Source: Parasponia andersonii
Taxonomy: Eukaryota; Streptophyta; Magnoliopsida; Rosales; Cannabaceae
Direction: 5' to 3'
Length of the DNA: 64,000 nucleotides
Assembly: GCA_002914805.1 (NCBI GenBank)
Contig: JXTB01000121.1
Location: forward strand, 866,592-930,591
In this document: positions 22,701 to 33,392 of the stretch, one piece after another
Numbering within the stretch: the stretch's first letter is position 1
How the letters are laid out: every line of letters begins with the position of its first letter
Translations under genes and position numbers: made by a program
The notes under the pieces: generated by a model
Told to the model about the DNA's origin: nothing
Database searches by the model: none
The model's input: only the letters and a program-made list of their open reading frames with translations

Positions 22701-22809
22701 GCAACCATTTTTTAAACCGTCCATACATGATGACTATGGTCTCATTCAGAAAGACCTTATAAGATGTGATGATGAATATTCATTCATTAGGAGGTGTTAC
22801 ACCCCTTGA
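19753..22809 (+). CDS. CC-NBS-LRR disease-resistance protein (At4g27190/RPS2-like)
   Basis: An intact 1018-residue single-exon NLR, an intracellular immune receptor that senses pathogen effectors. The N-terminal 130 residues are a predicted coiled-coil region (KMMKDLLDLKNDV, WLRDVEAL). NB-ARC motifs are the P-loop GVWGMAGVGKTT (175-186), kinase-2 LLILDDVR (259-266, Arg where Trp is usual), RNBS-B GSKIVLTTRS (284-293), GLPLA (346-350), RNBS-D CFLYCALFPED (408-418) and MHD (474-476). About 500 residues of irregular leucine-rich repeats follow, ending with the IKEIRGESAWW motif found in this subfamily. The ATG context (gctATGG) and the upstream TATA box support the start. It stands head-to-head with the broken paralogue at 10.6-13.5 kb. 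The nucleotide-binding motifs look functional. Confidence 0.95.
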   Translation: MEFLVSILSAAVAETGRLFFKCVYSNVTNGVTVNPNDLEKMMKDLLDLKNDVNRQLELAEEDGRLPLTQVKNWLRDVEALASKVAAHDFDDEDSNRRLCLSFSNRIRPRREMFEEAQRLLNVGSFPNGMVYGISVYATSTVEYVPGPSIEDQPTASRSLDELVRVLDDEKYRRIGVWGMAGVGKTTLVKNLNNRLKSNVNGMEKPFSIVIWVTVSNDSDTKRVQMQMAERLNLEMKMGESIERSGGRLHQRLEKEERFLLILDDVRQSIDLDCLGVPQPETHRGSKIVLTTRSSDVCRQMMTDFELKVDSLSEEEAWKLFSKRAGEVVTLEHIKPFAEEVARECCGLPLAIVTVESAMRGKPKVELWRHALKELRNSSVPRIEGVKDKVYHPLKWSYDSLQGDNIKACFLYCALFPEDFQIEVSELVQCWIAEGLIEEQRNFNDSIKDGVYFVAETLKDSCLLEDGGRGSTVRMHDVVRDFAKWIASSLEADSRSLIRSGNGLSEISIEDLSQDHSLLRRVSFMHNKINRLPAADSEMPMQCPKASTLLLQQNVQLEIVPQKFLQGFQKLKVLNLGATGIRSLPPTLLHLVELRALLLRGCRFLQELPPLGALRRLQVLDLCRTRIKELPEEMIHLINVRQVNLSHTYVLEKFQTGVVSEWTHLEVLDMTHSGYHWGTTTEEVKEGQAALLELVRHKRLSCLSITLKSIPLWDAEYLSTWIGRLRRFQFTISQFESKSFRSRTSHDKRKVIANRFDVMKSDWIGWLLINASSLVWNESLDLNVMTGYLISDSVGGPSHSFDALKSLTITRSIGRLSGPRMTGYQCADLLPNLEELCLNDVKDLQTVSELVDHLWLLLSKLKLIQVSECPGMEYFFSCGTFSRPMPELEEIKVSSCKNLKMLFDYRFVVPNLRMLELHAIPGMNSLCIPGEPWPRLEKVDVVKCPQLTKLPLDMGNANTIKEIRGESAWWSSLMRDDIETKYMLQPFFKPSIHDDYGLIQKDLIRCDDEYSFIRRCYTP

Positions 22810-24427
22810 AGTCCATCAAGAGAGGCCCTGATCTAAATGTGAAGGAGGTGTGTGTTAGTCACTGTTCGGAATAAATAAAGAGATATTGAATGAATGGTGT
22901 TTAAGGTCACTACTGCACTGCCTATACAGAGGTACCTTCTGATTATTTTTTTTGTGCTTGTTTTTAAGGCATTAACGTTTGAAGTTGAGTTTTGGTGTTT
23001 TTTCTTTTTCAAATGTATTGTTTCAAATATCTAGCATCCAGTTTTATAATTTAAATGCATAGATTCCTCATTTCCTCTTTACTATGTATATAGACATGTT
23101 ATACCTCTACAATTGCTGATGAAAAAATAAACTTGCTGATCCTTTGGAAAATACCAATTTTTCCTTTTTCAGGAGAAAGACATGATATCTAATATGCCTG
23201 GTGCTATGGCATTTTGTTTTTATAGAAAAGATTTTAAAGGACTAGTGATACCAAAGTCAGGATAGTCATGAGTATTGATTCTTGACTTTCGAAAAGATTA
23301 TGCAGTGAGAATTGGATTATAAGGTATAGAGTTTTGATTACTTGAGTCGATTACAATTTATCACCTCATTGAACATCGACGTAATATCCACTTTGGCCAA
23401 TCAACCATAAACATCTATTGACATACGCAAACTGATCATGTCGGTTAATTGCATGGTGTGGAACATGTGTGTCACTTAAATCAAAGATACTTCAAAATAA
23501 ATGCTTACTTGGCCTATTCATACGTAAATTTTGACTCAAAATGAAATATATACATATATATATATATGGGCGTGTGTGTGTGTACATGTATGTGTATGTA
23601 CACCATTTGTTTGGCGTTGTATTGGACTCTGTTATCATTGATTGGAGAAGTAAATAACACTAATAACAAATAGGTTACTGAGTTGTGTAAAGTTTCAGGA
23701 ACAAGAACAAAGCATAACATTCTTTAAAAAAAGAGGTGGGAGGGATTCGCAAGGAGCCAGAGCTGCTTGTGAAGAACCCACTTATGCTCAATTTCATGTA
23801 GTTTGAAACCAAGGGTAAATTATGTTACTTAAAATATTAATAAAAGAATATTAATTTTCAATTTTGACTCCAAAATTAGTATTTACATGATTTCTGGACT
23901 TTTAAGTTTGTCAATGTGGTGTATCTTTAACTGTGTTTTCTTTTCTCTCAATTTTAGTCCTTGATCTATGTAAATCAGTGGCCAAAACTAAGGGGGAAAA
24001 AAGGCCAAAACTGAGACAAAAAAAAAAGCAATAACAATTCGTTGCATACGAGACATTTGAATGTCAAAGACCGAAACAGGACAAAAGCATAGTCAGCAGT
24101 AAATTGGCAGATTATAAAGGTCAAATTATGATTGACACCATAATTCAGGTGCTGAAGTTGAAACTAAGCTATTTAGAAAAGGCAATAAATGCAGGCAACT
24201 TAGCCCAACATGGAAGGGCCCAATTCCAGGTCCTGCAAGTCCAAAAGCAACCCAGGCTCCCTCCCAACCTTTGGGCCCTACAATCTAAAACATGCACAAT
24301 TTTTTTGGTTTTGCACACTCATACCTATTTTTTAAACAATATTATCAAATTTACGACCTTTCAAAAATAATAAAAATTTTGTACGACCTTTTTAGGAGCT
24401 AGAAAATACGTTGGCATTTTAGAAAAT
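22810..24427. other. 3' flank of the NLR and spacer
   Basis: AATAAATAAAG near 22870 is a plausible polyadenylation signal. A (TA)/(TG) microsatellite spans about 23546-23600. Nothing else is recognisable; short frames here lack any family features. Confidence 0.4.
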
Positions 24428-25045
24428 AAGTCATCTCTTTTTTAACAGGAAACCACAAAGGTTTTTTAGAAACCAATTTGGTTTTCTATTAGCAGAATGT
24501 CTTGTACGTAAGTAAGTCATAGAAAACCATAAAAATTTTATGAAAACCAATTTGGTTTTCTTTATCAGAATGTCATGTACATAAGTAAATATCAAGGAAA
24601 CTATAAACATTTCTAGAAACTATTATGCTTCATTTTTTACAAAATACCATATAGTTAAGTAAATCACAGGAAACTACGAAGCTTTCTTAGAAATTATTGT
24701 AATTTTTTTTAGTAGAATGCCTTATAACTAAGTAAATTACAGAAAACTAGGAAGGTTTCCTAGAAATTATTGTGGTTTCTATTTTGCACAATTGCCCTTA
24801 GCTAAGTAAATCACAAAAAACTACAAAAGTTTCCTAGAAACCAATTTGGTTTCTTAGAAACTAAATTAGTTTCTCAAGTTGATTTCTTATTACTAACCAA
24901 ATTAGTAATCAATTACTAGATTAGTTTCTGATTATAAATAGAAACCAATTTGGTTCTTACTTTTAAGAGTAGCTGATAATAATTTAAAAAGAAAAAGGCC
25001 AAAAACTAAATTAGTTTCTTATAAACTAAATTGGTTACTCATAAA
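24428..25045 (+). repeat. 73-74-bp satellite array, left block
   Basis: A unit built from gaaaccaatttggtttct, an agcagaatgtc-like core and agtaaatcacagaaaact repeats in tandem. The agtaa landmark falls at 24511, 24584, 24658, 24731 and 24805, a spacing of 73-74 bases. Beyond 24850 the units degrade into alternating accaaattag/ctaaattagtttct words. The core gaaaccaatttggtttc is a perfect palindrome. The same unit in reverse orientation forms the array at 61.5-62.9 kb. Confidence 0.8.
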
Positions 25046-25052
25046 CCACATT

Positions 25053-25735
25053 TGTAATGCCCCAAATCCCCCATTGGGTATGCTCTGGGAAGATCATGGG
25101 TATTTAAGTGTTAGTCTATGAGCCCAAAAGTACCTTCAAGCTAGCACTTTTAGGTGAGACCTAGTGGTGTTACATTTAGTATCAGAGATGACTCACTCCA
25201 TAACTGTGTAGGCCTTGGAAGGCTACCACGGGCCAGAATCGTGGTAAATGTGGACCTTGCTCATAAGGGTTATATATGAGCTATTGAATATGGACCCTCT
25301 AACGAGGATACTACTTAACGGGGAGAGATTGTAATAATACCCCAAGTCCCATATCGGGTATGCTCTAGGAAGATCATGGACATTTAAGTGGTAGTCTATG
25401 AGTCCAAAATTACCTTCAAACTAGTATTTTTGGGTGAGACCCAGTGGTGTTACATTTGGTATTAGAGCCGACCCAATCCATATTTATGTGGGACTTGGAA
25501 GGCTGCTATGGGCCAGAATCATGGTGAATGTGGACCCCGCCCATAGGGGTTATATGTGGGCTATTGAATATAAACCCTCTAGCAAGGATGTTAGGCTCTT
25601 AACAGAGAGAGATTGTAATGCCCCAAATCCCACATCGGGTATACTTTGAGAAGATTATGAGTATTTAAGTGGTGCTCCATGAGCCCAAAAGTACTTTCAA
25701 GCTAGTACTTTTGGGTGAGACCCAGTGGTATTATA
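25053..25735 (+). mobile_element. TRIM-type element: three LTRs and two internal regions in tandem
   Basis: LTRs of 122-125 bp lie at 25053-25174, 25330-25454 and 25614-25735, starting TGTAAT(G/A) and ending GT(G/A)TTACA or a variant. The first two are each followed by a primer binding site (tttagtatcagaga, tttggtattagagcc; consensus TTTGGTATCAGAGCC), and LTRs two and three are preceded by a purine tract (ggggagagat, cagagagagat). The two internal regions are about 155-160 bp and encode nothing, as in terminal-repeat retrotransposons in miniature. Sequence CCACA(T) flanks both outer ends, fitting a target duplication within 1-2 bases. Confidence 0.8.
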
Positions 25736-25736
25736 C

Positions 25737-26186
25737 CACATGTTGCATACCTGTCACAGTCATCCATTTACACTGACAAGTAAAGATTCTAATCCTTTAT
25801 TCTATCAATCCATGTGAACCTCTGAAGATGTCCACTGAGACTCAACACCAGCCTTGAAAAGAACTGAGTTGCTGATAAGTTTGTAAGTGTTATAGATTTC
25901 CGTTTCATTACAAACAAATTCATATATGTAGATTGGATTTGATTTCAAGTTTGGCATACCACTAAACCTGAGGCCATTCCATGGTCCTAACCTGAACTTT
26001 ATAACTGAACCTTTTCTCAAAAAGAATTGTGGTACACCATTAGGATCAAGTATGTTAGCATTATCACCTATAGAAGGATCATCATCACTCTTCCATGATG
26101 TCAATCCTCGGTTTAGGCCTATTACCAGGTCTACTCCATACTTTATACCTGGCAAAAGTGTATTTCCTGGATAATCAAAACTTTAT
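25737..26186 (-). pseudogene. S-locus receptor-like kinase (G-type lectin) fragment
   Basis: The minus strand encodes part of the extracellular region of an S-receptor-like kinase: [34 protein letters not shown], then [17 protein letters not shown], covering the end of the lectin region and the start of the S-locus glycoprotein domain. Near 25825 a frameshift occurs and the sequence continues as QRFTWIDR, with two stops replacing a conserved Trp and Gln, to a D-C-YATC end at about 25740. Signal peptide, most of the lectin domain, PAN domain and kinase are absent. The fragment is bounded on both sides by TRIM LTRs. Confidence 0.85.
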
Positions 26187-26187
26187 C

Positions 26188-26309
26188 TGTAATACCATTG
26201 GGTCTCACCTAAAAGTGCTAGTTTGAAGGTACTTTTAGGCTCATTGATCACTACTTAAATACTCATGATCTTCTCAGAGCATACCCGATATGGGACTTGG
26301 AGTATTACA
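26188..26309 (-). mobile_element. Inverted solo TRIM LTR
   Basis: 122 bp. On the minus strand it reads TGTAATACTCCAAGTCCC...GGTATTACA and matches the three LTRs at 25.05-25.74 kb. No PBS follows it; receptor-kinase sequence starts directly at its inner edge. Confidence 0.85.
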
Positions 26310-26314
26310 ATATT

Positions 26315-26640
26315 AATTTTTTAAGTTAGTTTCTTGTTACTAACCAAATTAGTAACCAATTATTAGATTAGTTTCTAGTTATCTATTACCAAATTGATTT
26401 TTGGTTTTAAGAGTAGCAAGTAATCATTTCGTTAAATAAAAAATAACAAAAAGTATTTGGTTTCTCAGTTATCAATTAGTTTCTCATTACTAATCAAATT
26501 AATAACAAAAAAAATGCAAGTAACCAAATTAGTTTCTAAGAAACCAGAATATTGGTTTCTCAACTTACACTAAATTGGTTTTAGTAGTAATTGGTAAATA
26601 ATTTTCGGCAATCACAGTACTAACTAAAAAAGCTTAAAAA
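26315..26640 (+). repeat. Satellite-like block on the right of the TRIM/receptor-kinase composite
   Basis: About 120 bases from 26315 (aagttagtttcttgttacta, then accaaattagtaaccaatta and ttttaagagtagc) are a direct copy of the stretch at 24870-24990 on the other side of the composite. Further accaaattagttt/gaaaccag words continue to about 26600. Confidence 0.7.
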
Positions 26641-28422
26641 GTAGATTAAAATAGAAAAAGAAAAGACAAAAAAAAAAAGACAAAAGTAGAAATGTTCAAT
26701 GTGAAAAAAATGAATTTAAAACAAAAAATGAAAAAATAAAAATAAATATAGCAAAGGGAAAGAAAGATGACAAAATGAATTTAAAATGAGAAAATAAAAA
26801 ATAAATAAAGCGGAGAAAAAGAAAGAAGATAAGGTGAAGCTCAAGGAAATTCAATGGTGGATTGAAAGAGAAACAAATCCAATCTATTTGTATTATATGG
26901 TGAAAAGAAGTTCTTTTCACCTTATTTGTTAATTGTTTCTCTTGAAGAATTACGATAACCCAATTCCAGTCATTTTAATTTACTTAAAAATACAAGTTCT
27001 TTTCAATATATCTATATTATATGGGCACTAATTCAATATATATTTCTTATTTTTACTAATCTGTAGGCATCATTTAGCGAAATTATATTTCATCACACAT
27101 ATTTTTTCATGATAAAAAGTAGAGAGAAAAATATTAAATAATGTGTATTTATTATTTTTTTTCTAACTATTCAAATCATAGTAATTGTTAAATAATAATC
27201 TAATAACTAAAAAAAATACCTATAGATAGGTAAAAGAAAATAAAAAATACCAATTGGATTATGATCCTATATATATGAAAAAAGCAATGGAAGTTTATAG
27301 TGTATGTGGTTAACAAAAACCCATTAGAGTTAGATTGATATTTAGGGAAACTGCCACATGTTCCATGCCAAGTAATTAACTAATAATAGTTTGTCTCTTT
27401 TCAATGAAACTTATCATTGATTGGCCATACTCATTATCTGTGTCAATGTTCTATGAAATGATCAACTCTAATTGACTCCACTCATCATCATACCCTTCAC
27501 CTAATGAGCTAACTCTCAGTACTGAATGATCTTTTTTGAAAGTAGAGGGAATCAATGCTCATTTTGGTATCACTACTAGTCCTTTAAATCTTTATATCCA
27601 AAAACAAAAGCAAAAGTATATAGCAAAACACCCCAAAAATTAAAAACCAAACCTCCGGAAAAAAAAAAAGGAAGGGCCATTGTTAAGGAACCCCATATTT
27701 TGATTATGGTAAAAAAATGAATAGAAATGGAATAAGAGGTTCCTGTACTTTTACTCCAACAACAAAGCCGTAACAACACACCGTAGAGACTAAGAGAGGG
27801 AGTGTCGTTTTCCATTTAGAAACTCTGTTCCGTCAAAGTCTAAAGTCCTCAATGTGTTTTTTCTACAGACTTAAAAATAAAAAACTTCATGTGGAGGCAA
27901 AGCCAAGCAAGCAAGTACCAAACAACCCCTTACTATCATTATTGTTATATATTATTCATCTCTTTTTTGTGTTATAATATATAGTTTTCCGCATTCTTCT
28001 CTTTCAACTTCCCTCCTTAAAAACCAAGCCAAATTCAAAGCTACAAACAAACACAGCCTTTCCTCTCAGTCCCATGTCTCTTTCTCCTTAACAACTTTCC
28101 TCACCTCTAAATTAATAAACCCTCCTCCAAAAATAAATAAATAAATAAATATGTAAATAAAACAAGCACATTGATATTCTAGCCCAAATGCTAAGCAAGG
28201 TTAGGTAACAGATAGCTACTTTAAACAACATCAAAAACTTCCTTTTACAGCGTTTCCATTCATGGGTTCCTGCAGTTGAACTCAGTTCTTCTCTGGGTTG
28301 ATTGCCAAATGAAATAACAGGTCTCAGAAAAGAAGGAAAGAAGTACCAAACCAAAGTGTTTTTCTATCCATTTTTGGTGTCTGTATTCTGACTCTGATAT
28401 TCTGAGACCAAGAAGTTTCAAA
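26641..28422. other. Spacer and promoter/5' UTR of the GAUT gene
   Basis: A/G-rich low-complexity sequence at 26650-26880 is followed by a perfect hairpin at 26899-26921. Further on the sequence is AT-rich. A TATA-like tataatatatag near 27972 lies before a CT-rich leader that runs to the ATG at 28423. No other gene is seen. Confidence 0.45.
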
Positions 28423-31400
28423 ATGCAGCTTCATATATCACCTAGTTTAAGGCATGTCACAGTCTTTCCAGGCAAAGGGGTGAGAGAATTCATCAAAGTG
28501 AAAGTCGGGTCGAGGCGGGTTTCATATCGAATGCTCTTCTACTCCCTCTTGTTCTTCACATTTCTTCTCCGGTTTGTGTTTGTTATGACAGCAGTTGACT
28601 CCATTGATGGAGAAAGCAAGTGTTCAACTATTGGTATGTCTTTTATTTTTTTGAGATGTTCTGTTTCTTTGTCTCTATTTCTATCTTGTGAAAATGAATC
28701 CATATTTTGATGTACACCTAATTGGTAATTACCATTATCAGTTTGCATTGACAGTTTACCCCTAACTGGATTAGAATTGCATTAAACTTATTTCTTATAG
28801 TTATAGAAAATAGTTCTAAATTATATTTTTGCTTATGTATATTTTCTTAACATGGGCATGCATGTATTTCATAAAGGAGATTATTTATTTAAAAAAAAAA
28901 ACATAATTTTCATAATTGGTATTTCTTAACGTATTAATGGGAAGCAGAATAAGGCAGCACTGGTTCTGAAGAATGTGTCAGTAAGAATAACAAGAAATTT
29001 TTGGAAATATAACTAATAGTGCTTCAAATTCCAATATTACGTGTACAAATAAATAAAGCTTTTCTACAAAAGGAAAAGAACAAGAATTGTAAATCTTTAG
29101 ATATCTAAGAGATAAAGTGCTCAAAGGGTTATTTAGTATATTTGTTTCTACATAGAATATAAGTATGTCTTTTTTGCTGCCTCGAAGCAATAGTTGCAAC
29201 TTGGTTTTGTACCTTAGTATCTAATTTTATTAATGGAGTTTGTTCTAAAGAAAAAGGGAAAAAAAAAAAAAAGAGATCATTAATTCAACTAAAGTATAAT
29301 CCACCTAATCTGCAGATTTTACTAATAAGTGCACACGTGCAACACCTTAGGTTTTTTTTTTTTTAGATGAGAATATCTTAAAGAGCAGCTTTCAAGATAG
29401 AAATTAAGTTAATCACCTAAGTCATATCCAGGAAATTTTTGTCAAAACCATCAACTTGTTGCATAGGACAGTACTTGCTCCAAATTTATTTCCGAAATTG
29501 TCAGTTATTATTTTCATCTGCTGTAGGCACATACTCCAAAGAGATAAGATCAGGGGAAAAAAAACATATAAATATGTATTACCACAAGATAACTGTATTA
29601 ATTTATCAATTGATATGCTAGGGTCGGTGTACTTATAGTTTGGTACTTTATTATAATAGCAGTGTCACTATTAGTATTTTAAGGCCACGACCAAGTCCTA
29701 ATAATTGCTTCTGATGGTAAGGTTGCTTGGGAAAAAGGCTTGGACCAAAGATTTTGGGAAGGAGGATTGAGTCAAATGTAAGTTCCTAACACCCCCTACT
29801 CTACTTTTTACTTCTAAGAAATTATTATTATTTTGTCACTAAAACTAATATTTCTGTCCCTATTGGAACATTGGGCACTTTTGAACATTTTTGGTTATTT
29901 ACTGAACTTTCTTTTTTTGGTAAGGTTCCGGAAGTGATATATCAAGTACTAGAAGAACCCATCAGTAAGGATGAATTACAAGGAAGATCTGATATTCCCC
30001 AAACTCTACAAGAGTTCATAGCTGAGATCAAGGACAGCAACTTAGATGCAAGGAGCTTTGCTGTCAAGCTTAGAGAAATGGTACTATTTTCTGATTTGAT
30101 TATTTTGTATCAATATTTCTTTAGTAACAAGTATACTGTCAACTCTCTTTCTCCCTTACTCTTTTTTTTTTATTTTTGGGTGGTTGGTTGACCCTCCCCT
30201 CCAACAAACTAAAAAAGTACCAACATGGAAATAAAAGCTTAGTTTTATAAGAGGGAAACATCACTTGACAATGATTGCTCCTGTGTTTTACTTTGTTGAC
30301 AAAATCCTATACTGGTCCACAAATCATACAAGATGGTCCAGAAATAGAGATTTGAACACTTCCTAATTGACCTTTGAACTTATGTTTATAGAAAGAGACA
30401 ATATTTGTTATACCCTGATGAAAGATAAGTCTCAACTAATCGAAAATACTAAAATAGTTGAAGTTCTGTTTTGAAAAGATTCATTAGTCTCAACAACACC
30501 TTTCTTACATTTCAGGTCACCCTACTTGAACAAAGGACTCGAACAGCCAAAATCCAAGAGTACTTGTACCGACACGTGGCGTCTAGCAGCATACCAAAAC
30601 AGCTTCACTGCCTAGCCTTGAGGCTAGCCAACGAGCACACCACCAATGCAGCTGCTCGCCTTCAGCTCCCTTCAGCCGAACTCGTCCCTGCCCTCGTCGA
30701 CAACTCCTACTTCCACTTCGTCCTTGCCTCGGACAACGTGCTAGCCGCCTCTGTTGTTGCTACGTCACTTGTCCGCAACTCATTGCGACCCCACAAGGTC
30801 GTCCTCCACATCATCACTGATAGGAAGACTTATTACCCAATGCAGGCTTGGTTTTCTTTGCACCCTTTGTCACCTGCTATAATTGAGGTCAAGGCATTGC
30901 ACCATTTTGATTGGTTCACTAAGGGGAAAGTGCCAGTCTTGGAAGCAATGGAGAAGGACCAAAAAGTCAGGTCTCAGTTCAGAGGAGGGTCATCAGCCAT
31001 TGTGGCAAACGACACTGAAAAGCCTTATGTTATTGCAGCCAAGTTGCAAGCACTTAGTCCCAAGTATAACTCAGTAATGAACCACATAAGAATACACCTA
31101 CCAGAGGTAATCTTTGGTTTGAGTTAGCCATTTGGTACGATTCATCTCTCTTTTTTTTCGGTTTTTCCGAGAAAACTTCTCATTTTTCCATATGGATCTT
31201 TTTCTTGCAGTTATTTCCTAGTCTCAATAAGGTAGTCTTCTTGGACGATGACATAGTGGTTCAAACTGATCTTTCGCCTCTGTGGGATATTGATATGGAT
31301 GGTAAGGTCAATGGAGCTGTGGAGACATGTAGAGGAGAAGATAAGTTCGTTATGTCAAAGCGGTTAAAGAGCTACTTGAACTTCTCTCATCCTCTGATAT

Positions 31401-32356
31401 CGGTTAATTTCGACCCTAATGAATGCGCCTGGGCTTATGGCATGAACATCTTTGATCTTGAGGCTTGGAGGAAGACCAACATAAGCGTTACGTATCACCA
31501 TTGGGTTGAACAGGTGAGCTTCTCTTTTGGAAATTTAATCGAAAGATGCATGTTTTGTTATTAATCAATTGAATTTGAAAGAAAAAGGGATGGAGATACT
31601 TTTGGTACTTATGTTAGGCATAAGTATAGAAAATAGATATTTAGTTATTTAATTATTTTACTATACTATAATTTAAATTTTGAGTAACTAGTTTATATTT
31701 CCCTACTATATTTATTTCTAATTTGTTTCCTAATTCTATCGAGTTTTTCTATAATAAGCTCTTCTACGTTTATTATTTTTCAGATATGATTAATAGAATA
31801 TAACTATTCAAAATTTCTCTTTAATATTCTTTTTCTTTCTCTGAAGTTTTTCCTCTTGTCTAAATTCTTCTCTTCTTCTTTCTAAATTCCTCTCTCTCTT
31901 CTTTCTCTCATTTTTTCTAAATTTCACTCTTATTCTACATCAAAAATATGAATGCTGTAATGGTGTATATGATGCATGGAATAATATTTTGACCTTTCCT
32001 CTATTTTTAGGTGAAGCACACTTCATTATATTCTTAATTGTTCCTAATCTCAACTCTTTTTCTTTTTGCAGAACTTGAAATCAGACCTGAGTTTGTGGCA
32101 GCTAGGAACATTACCCCCTGGCCTAATAGCATTCCATGGTTATGTTCATGTTATTGATCCCTTTTGGCATATGTTGGGACTTGGCTATCAGGACAACACC
32201 ACCATAGTTGATGCTGAAAATGCTGGTGTAATCCATTTCAATGGCAGAGCAAAGCCTTGGCTAGACATAGCATTTCCAAAACTTCGGCCTTTGTGGGCTA
32301 AATATATCGATTTCTCTGATAAATTCATCAAAAGCTGTCATATCAGAGCATCCTAG
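28423..32356 (+). CDS. GAUT13/14: Galacturonosyltransferase of the GAUT13/14 clade
   Basis: Six exons: 28423-28633, 29722-29777, 29925-30080, 30516-31106, 31211-31513 and 32072-32356. They join in frame with GT-AG introns to 533 residues, the usual length of Arabidopsis GAUT13/14. The product is a Golgi type II membrane protein of GT8 that transfers galacturonic acid in homogalacturonan (pectin) synthesis. A membrane anchor lies at about 38-57 (MLFYSLLFFTFLLRFVFV). The catalytic domain includes LALRLANEHTTNAAARLQLP, HFVLASDNVLA, the DDD metal-binding triad in VVFLDDDIVV (350-352), NECAWAYGMNIFDL and GVIHFNGRAKPWLDIAFP. The second exon, only 56 bp, supplies the conserved CLGKRLGPKILGRR. The start MQLHISPSLRHVTVFPGKG is typical of the clade. 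Confidence 0.95.
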
Positions 32357-33392
32357 GCTGAAGTTTGAGAGGAATATCTTGATCTTGTTGGTGATAAAGA
32401 ACCGTATTTGTTGTATATGAGAAAGAGAAGATGAGAGTTCTTCCCCGATTCAATGTCTTTAATGCTCAATGCAAGATAAAGAGATCCGTGAGAGCACCAC
32501 GGCTCCAGTTTTTCCAGCTCTCTTTGCTCCGTTGGAACCTTATTTAGCTCACTTTAATACCTAAATTCTTCTGTTGTTGAAGGTTTCAAACCAATAATTT
32601 TTTTGTAAAGAAATAATACTTTGTTCATACTCTGCATCTGATGATGCAAAAATCACATTCAAGCTTCTTTAGATTTCAGGCACCCCAATAAAAAATAGAA
32701 ATAAATAAACAAATAAAAAGAGAAGGAAAGACTAGGCAAGTTCTAAAAAATAATTTTAAACTCAAATACTGGTTTAGGCACTGGACAACTCAGAAATGTT
32801 GGAAGAACTATATGTCCAATATTACGTAGTTAATCCAGATTTGGATTGAAAGATTTAATTTATTCTTGTAACATCATTCTATTGTCCCTACTCCCAAGTG
32901 GCCATGAAATCATAGAATGCAGCAACATTTTGGCGATACAATCTAAAGGCTAAAAACATAGATACCCCTGTTTTCGTCTAAAACTATAGAGCATTTAACA
33001 AGTTCTGAATTATTTCTTGAGGTATAAGTAAATGCTGAGAGTTAATCAATCATCTCAATATTCCCTAGAAGATGAACCGTACAGACTACAAAACCAAGGA
33101 ATGAAACTAAAGCATTTCATTTCACAATTTGTCGCGCATAAAACCATCAACCAAATCTTGAATCTCATTGAAAAAATAACTCTCACTTCCTTCTTAGTTA
33201 ACATTATAACAAGTCCTAAATCATTTCCTCAGTTATAAGTATCAATTTACTCATCTATGTACACCGTAGATGAACTATACAAAACAAGGTATATGTTAAA
33301 AACATTAAGTACAAAAAAAGCAAATGATGCAGAAATAGAGAAAGCATTTCATTTCACACAAAACTTGAATCACATTGATACAACAAGCCCAC
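32357..33392. other. Convergent 3' region between GAUT and the DUF1995 gene
   Basis: Holds the GAUT 3' UTR and the 3' end of the minus-strand neighbour. No gene is seen. Two similar stretches near 33010-33140 and 33230-33370 (both with aagcatttcatttcaca) hint at a local duplication. Confidence 0.4.

Noticed and set aside
27576..27815. 79-codon minus-strand frame upstream of GAUT
   Set aside because: Low complexity and hydrophobic by composition, no family match, and it lies in promoter-like DNA.
29439..29638. Short open frames in GAUT intron 1
   Set aside because: They lie inside an intron whose flanking exons join correctly without them.
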